Made by a program: the position numbers and the translations under genes. A stretch of 9,115 nt of DNA from Accumulibacter sp. (GTDB taxonomy: Bacteria > Pseudomonadota > Gammaproteobacteria > Burkholderiales > Rhodocyclaceae), in assembly GCA_031267455.1 (NCBI GenBank), contig JAIRZC010000122.1:1-9115 (forward strand), read 5' to 3'. The notes under the pieces were generated by a model. It had not been told where the DNA came from. It did no database searches and saw nothing but the letters and a program-made list of their open reading frames with translations. Shown here in pieces: positions 6,140 to 9,115 of the stretch. Each line of letters begins with the position of its first letter. Positions within the stretch are counted from its first letter, which is position 1.

Positions 6140-6880
6140 TCAGGCGGAAAGCGCCTGCTGAAAAACGGTGGCGTTATAGTGTACGAGTCCGTCAAGGATC
6201 ATGTTCTCTTCCACACGCGAAGGAATCTCCAGGTGCGGGGCAAGGAATTTGGCCGCGCCGCCAGTCATGAGGCATATCGCCGCCGGATTGGAATGCATTC
6301 TCGCGAACATTTTTTCTATCGCGCCGATTTGGGCCTGCAAACAGCCATTTACGATGGCGTCCTGTGTATTTCGCGGTTCGCGGCAGGGATGGCGTTCGGA
6401 CACGAGTGGAAGCTGGACGGTATTGTTGGCCAGCGACGCGTACATCAATTCGAGGCCCGGAAGGATCAGACCGCCCCGGAAAACGCCCGAAGCGTCAAGC
6501 CAGTCGATCGTCGTCGCCGTCCCCGCGCAAACGACGAGACAGGGACCGCGAGTCAGTTTGCGCGCTCCGATCAGCGCGGCCCAGCGGTCAGAACCCAAAG
6601 TCAGGGGCGATTCGTAGGAATTCCATACTCCGCAGGCTTCGGTCGAAGAACGGAGCCAGAGGATCGGCGCGCGCGGACTCAATGACGCGTCGATCGCCGT
6701 TTCCACCGAAGGGCCTGCCACATTGCACGCGACGACGGGCGCTCTTTCCGGCCAAGCGACCGAGACATCGGTGAGTTGCAAAGCGTTGGACGTCGACAGG
6801 ACGCCCAGCGAAATCCATTTCTCACCGTCGAACACCCCCCATTTGATGCGTGTGTTACCGGCGTCGATCGCGATAATCAT
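6140..6880 (-). CDS. coaX: CoaX, type III pantothenate kinase
   Basis: The enzyme phosphorylates pantothenate to 4'-phosphopantothenate, the first committed step of coenzyme A synthesis. Type III kinases need a monovalent cation and are not feedback-inhibited by CoA. The 246 residues match the family. The phosphate-binding motif IDAGNTRIKWG is at 5-15, the pantothenate and dimer-site motif LGSDRWAALIGAR at 95-107, CAGTATTIDWLD at 118-129 and GGLILPG at 136-142. The start at 6880 is chosen because the ASKHA-fold strand must begin there (MIIAIDAGN). The upstream ATG at 6940 would add 20 unrelated residues taken from the end of birA in another frame. The gap to the birA stop is 10 nt and no clear ribosome-binding site is visible, so translation is probably coupled to birA. 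Confidence 0.94.
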   Translation of the reverse strand: MIIAIDAGNTRIKWGVFDGEKWISLGVLSTSNALQLTDVSVAWPERAPVVACNVAGPSVETAIDASLSPRAPILWLRSSTEACGVWNSYESPLTLGSDRWAALIGARKLTRGPCLVVCAGTATTIDWLDASGVFRGGLILPGLELMYASLANNTVQLPLVSERHPCREPRNTQDAIVNGCLQAQIGAIEKMFARMHSNPAAICLMTGGAAKFLAPHLEIPSRVEENMILDGLVHYNATVFQQALSA

Positions 6881-6890
6881 AAATCGAACA

Positions 6891-7700
6891 TCATACGGCG
6901 CGCAAGGTGAGATCGCCCGACAGGCAACGCTCGATACCATCGGATGTCCGGATCAACAAAGCGCCGTCTGCGTCTGCGCCGACGCAGACGCCTTCTTTTT
7001 CAATTGTGCTCCCGTTCAAGAGACGTACGGCGCGATCCTGCCAGGCGTTCATTTTCCGCCACTCGTCGCATAGGTGAGAAAAACCACGCGCGGAAAAAAC
7101 GTCGAGGGTTTTTGCGAGTTCGATCAAGAGCGCTGCAAGCAAATCCCCTGCGTCGGGAAGCGGCGAGAGAAGCGCGTCGAGTGCTGCTGGAGGGAGCGCA
7201 AAACCCGATAATTCGATGTCGTCGGGGATGTGAAGGTTGATTCCGATCCCGATGACAGCAAAAGAGTACATTGGCGCTTCCTGCAGATCGATGAGAACTC
7301 CACCGAGTTTGGCGTCGTTGCTCAAAATGTCGTTGGGCCATTTGAGCGAAACGCCTTGGGCGCCAAGGGCGTTCAGCGCACGCGCGATTGCTACGCCGAC
7401 CGCCAGCGAAAGCCCCGCCAATTGACCAAGCTCGCGTTGGAAATGCCACAGGATCGAAAAAGCCAGGCCATCTCCCGGACGCATCGTCCAGCTTCTTCCG
7501 CGGCTACCCTTGCCCGCCGTCTGATTCTCGGCAACGATGACGGAGCCCGAAGGCGCGCCAAGTTCAGCGCGTTCGAGCAGGATGACGCTCGTCGATTCGC
7601 ACGTGGGTAGCACATCGATCGTAAAACGGTCGCGGAAGCTTCCCAGAAGCTCAAGGAAACGCGCCGGCCACTTTGGCGAGCCGGAAAGAAATTCTGCCAT
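6891..7700 (-). CDS. birA: BirA, biotin--[acetyl-CoA carboxylase] ligase without HTH domain
   Basis: The enzyme makes biotinyl-AMP and attaches biotin to the lysine of the biotin carboxyl carrier protein AccB and similar carriers. The 269 residues start directly with the ligase domain: STSVILL-like helix (36-42), GKGSRGRSW (63-71, equivalent to the GRGRRGR biotinyl-AMP loop of E. coli), SLKWPNDIL (118-126), KLGGVLID (131-138) and GIGINL (151-156). A C-terminal SH3-like domain (about 222-269) ends SGDLTLRAV. The E. coli-type N-terminal winged helix is absent, so this is a group I ligase that cannot itself repress biotin genes. The variant K and S in the GRGRRGR loop are conservative. The gene lies between ntrC (41-nt gap) and coaX (10-nt gap) on the same strand, probably in one transcript. 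Pairing with coaX is seen in other betaproteobacteria. Confidence 0.93.
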   Translation of the reverse strand: MAEFLSGSPKWPARFLELLGSFRDRFTIDVLPTCESTSVILLERAELGAPSGSVIVAENQTAGKGSRGRSWTMRPGDGLAFSILWHFQRELGQLAGLSLAVGVAIARALNALGAQGVSLKWPNDILSNDAKLGGVLIDLQEAPMYSFAVIGIGINLHIPDDIELSGFALPPAALDALLSPLPDAGDLLAALLIELAKTLDVFSARGFSHLCDEWRKMNAWQDRAVRLLNGSTIEKEGVCVGADADGALLIRTSDGIERCLSGDLTLRAV

Positions 7701-7741
7701 GCTGGAGATAAACGGGGAAAAATGCTCGTATTATCCACGAT

Positions 7742-9115
7742 TTAAACCCTTGGGTGCTCCGGATTGTCTGTTTTGCCGTTGGAAATTTCCAACTCCTTGA
7801 TTTTCCGTGTAATAGTGTTTCTACCGATCCCAAGAGCCTGCGCTGCCTCGACACGCCGCCCGCCCGTATGGGCCAAGGCACGGTTGATCAGGACGCTTTC
7901 AAAGAGCTTTGCAAGCTTTTCATGTACCCTGCCATCGTTCGCGGCCAGCAGGCGGTCGACCTCGACGGCCAAGCCGCTTTCCCAGTCGAGCGCGTCCGCT
8001 TCGGCGGGTACGTCTCGAAGTTCGGGCGGAATATCCACCAAGTCGATCTGTTGGCCCGGCGCCATGACGGTCAACCAGTGGCACAAGTTTTCGAGCTGGC
8101 GCACATTGCCAGGGAAATCCAGGGTAACGAGGTATTTCAGCGCGATGTCGGAAAAACGCTTCGGCTCGACACCGAGTTCCTTGGCGCTTTTCTGAAGGAA
8201 GTACTTGACGAGAATCGGGATGTCCTCGCGCCGATCACGCAAACTCGGCAGGCGCATGCGGATCACGTTGAGCCGGTGGAACAGGTCTTCGCGAAAAAGC
8301 CCCTCTTTGACGCGAGTCTCAAGATTTTGGTGGGTCGCCGCGATGATGCGAACCTTGGCTTTCAATGGCAGGTGTCCGCCGACACGGTAATACGTCCCAT
8401 CGGAAAGGACACGTAGCAGACGGGTTTGAAGTTCGGGGGGCATGTCGCCGATCTCGTCGAGAAATAGCGTGCCATTTTCAGCCTGTTCGAAGCGCCCCTG
8501 GCGTTGCGTCGCCGCACCAGTAAAAGCGCCACGCTCGTGTCCAAAAAGCTCGGATTCGAGCAGGTCCCTGGGAATTGCCGCCGTGTTGATCGCGATGAAG
8601 GGTTTGTCGGAACGAGGGCTATGTCGGTGCACGGCGTGAGCGACGAGTTCCTTGCCCGACCCCGATTCGCCCGTGATCATGACCGTTGCGTTCGATTGGC
8701 TCAGACGACCGATCGCCCGAAAAACCTCCTGCATCGCGGGCGCTCGGCCGATGATTCCCGGCAAGGAATCGATTTTTCCGGCCGCGCCAATGTGGTGCAT
8801 ACTTTCGTCGACCGCGCGCCGAATCAAAGCCAGCGCCTGATCGACATCGAAGGGTTTGGGCAGGTATTCGAAGGCGCCGCCCTGGAAGGCCTCGACCGCG
8901 CTGTCCAAGTCGGAGTAAGCTGTCATGATGATGACGGGTAGTGTGGGGAAGCTGGCCTTGCAGCGCTTGAGAAGATCGAGGCCCGATTCTCCAGGCATCC
9001 GGATGTCGGAAACCAGAACCTGCGGAAAATCTACCCCGAGATCAAGCTGCGACAAGGCTTCGCCTGCGGAAGCAAAGCTCTTGAACGGCATTTTTTCACG
9101 CGCCAGGGTCTTTTC
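7742..9115 (-). CDS. ntrC: NtrC (NR(I)) nitrogen response regulator, sigma54 activator (N-terminus beyond window)
   Basis: This response regulator, phosphorylated by NtrB/GlnL under nitrogen limitation, activates sigma54 promoters such as that of glnA. 457 residues are visible; the frame is open to the window edge, so the ATG at 9091 is internal and roughly 20 N-terminal residues with the first acidic cluster are missing. The receiver domain has VSDIRMPG (35-42) with phospho-acceptor Asp37, MTAY (64-67) and KPF (87-89). The AAA+ domain has Walker A GESGSGKE (149-156), the sigma54-contact loop GAFTGA (196-201), Walker B GTLFLDEI (215-222) and [10 protein letters not shown] (334-343). A Fis-type helix-turn-helix at about 403-441 contains [24 protein letters not shown]. 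All key residues are intact. The HTH matches NtrC better than NtrX or HydG-like regulators. It is followed by birA and coaX on the same strand; ntrB is expected upstream, outside the window. Confidence 0.92.
   Translation of the reverse strand, partial: EKTLAREKMPFKSFASAGEALSQLDLGVDFPQVLVSDIRMPGESGLDLLKRCKASFPTLPVIIMTAYSDLDSAVEAFQGGAFEYLPKPFDVDQALALIRRAVDESMHHIGAAGKIDSLPGIIGRAPAMQEVFRAIGRLSQSNATVMITGESGSGKELVAHAVHRHSPRSDKPFIAINTAAIPRDLLESELFGHERGAFTGAATQRQGRFEQAENGTLFLDEIGDMPPELQTRLLRVLSDGTYYRVGGHLPLKAKVRIIAATHQNLETRVKEGLFREDLFHRLNVIRMRLPSLRDRREDIPILVKYFLQKSAKELGVEPKRFSDIALKYLVTLDFPGNVRQLENLCHWLTVMAPGQQIDLVDIPPELRDVPAEADALDWESGLAVEVDRLLAANDGRVHEKLAKLFESVLINRALAHTGGRRVEAAQALGIGRNTITRKIKELEISNGKTDNPEHPRV

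Noticed and set aside
6881..6940. N-terminal extension of coaX
   Set aside because: These 20 codons overlap the end of birA and precede the MIIAIDAGNT start expected for the fold.

Overview
The window is a densely packed stretch of bacterial chromosome, moderately GC-rich in its genes, carrying eight conserved housekeeping or regulatory genes. Two of them are cut by the window edges. The set and style of proteins (a 443-residue ArgA with kinase-like and GNAT domains, an NtrC ending in an [15 protein letters not shown] Fis helix-turn-helix, a TsaC/Sua5 of the long type, CoaX next to a BirA that lacks the DNA-binding domain) point to a betaproteobacterium, possibly Burkholderiales. This is a judgement from protein style, not a database match.

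Left part, plus strand (1-1488): the 3' part of purE (purine biosynthesis) is followed 18 bp later by the tRNA t6A gene tsaC. Next comes an unusually long gap of about 920 bp (1489-2408). Its first third holds a consensus TATAAT box, a series of small hairpins and a near-perfect intrinsic terminator (1715-1747). Together these look like an independent small RNA gene of about 130 nt with C-rich, anti-Shine-Dalgarno-like segments. The middle of the gap shows nothing recognisable. Its last part has stacked hairpins and a 36-codon ORF behind an excellent ribosome-binding site, just ahead of rsmE.

Middle part, plus strand (2409-6027): rsmE (16S rRNA m3U1498 methyltransferase), pap (tandem-PPK2 polyphosphate:AMP phosphotransferase) and argA (N-acetylglutamate synthase) form a tight operon. 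The rsmE stop lies inside the pap ribosome-binding site, and pap overlaps argA by 16 nt.

Right part, minus strand (6140-9115): ntrC (5' end beyond the window), birA and coaX run in that order with gaps of 41 and 10 nt, convergent with argA. The birA-coaX pair links biotin attachment and CoA synthesis, and ntrC upstream would set the nitrogen-stress response.

No mobile elements, CRISPR arrays, tRNAs or rRNAs were seen. The genes are ordinary. The only candidates for something undescribed lie in the 1489-2408 gap: the putative small RNA, and the small ORF with its structured leader.
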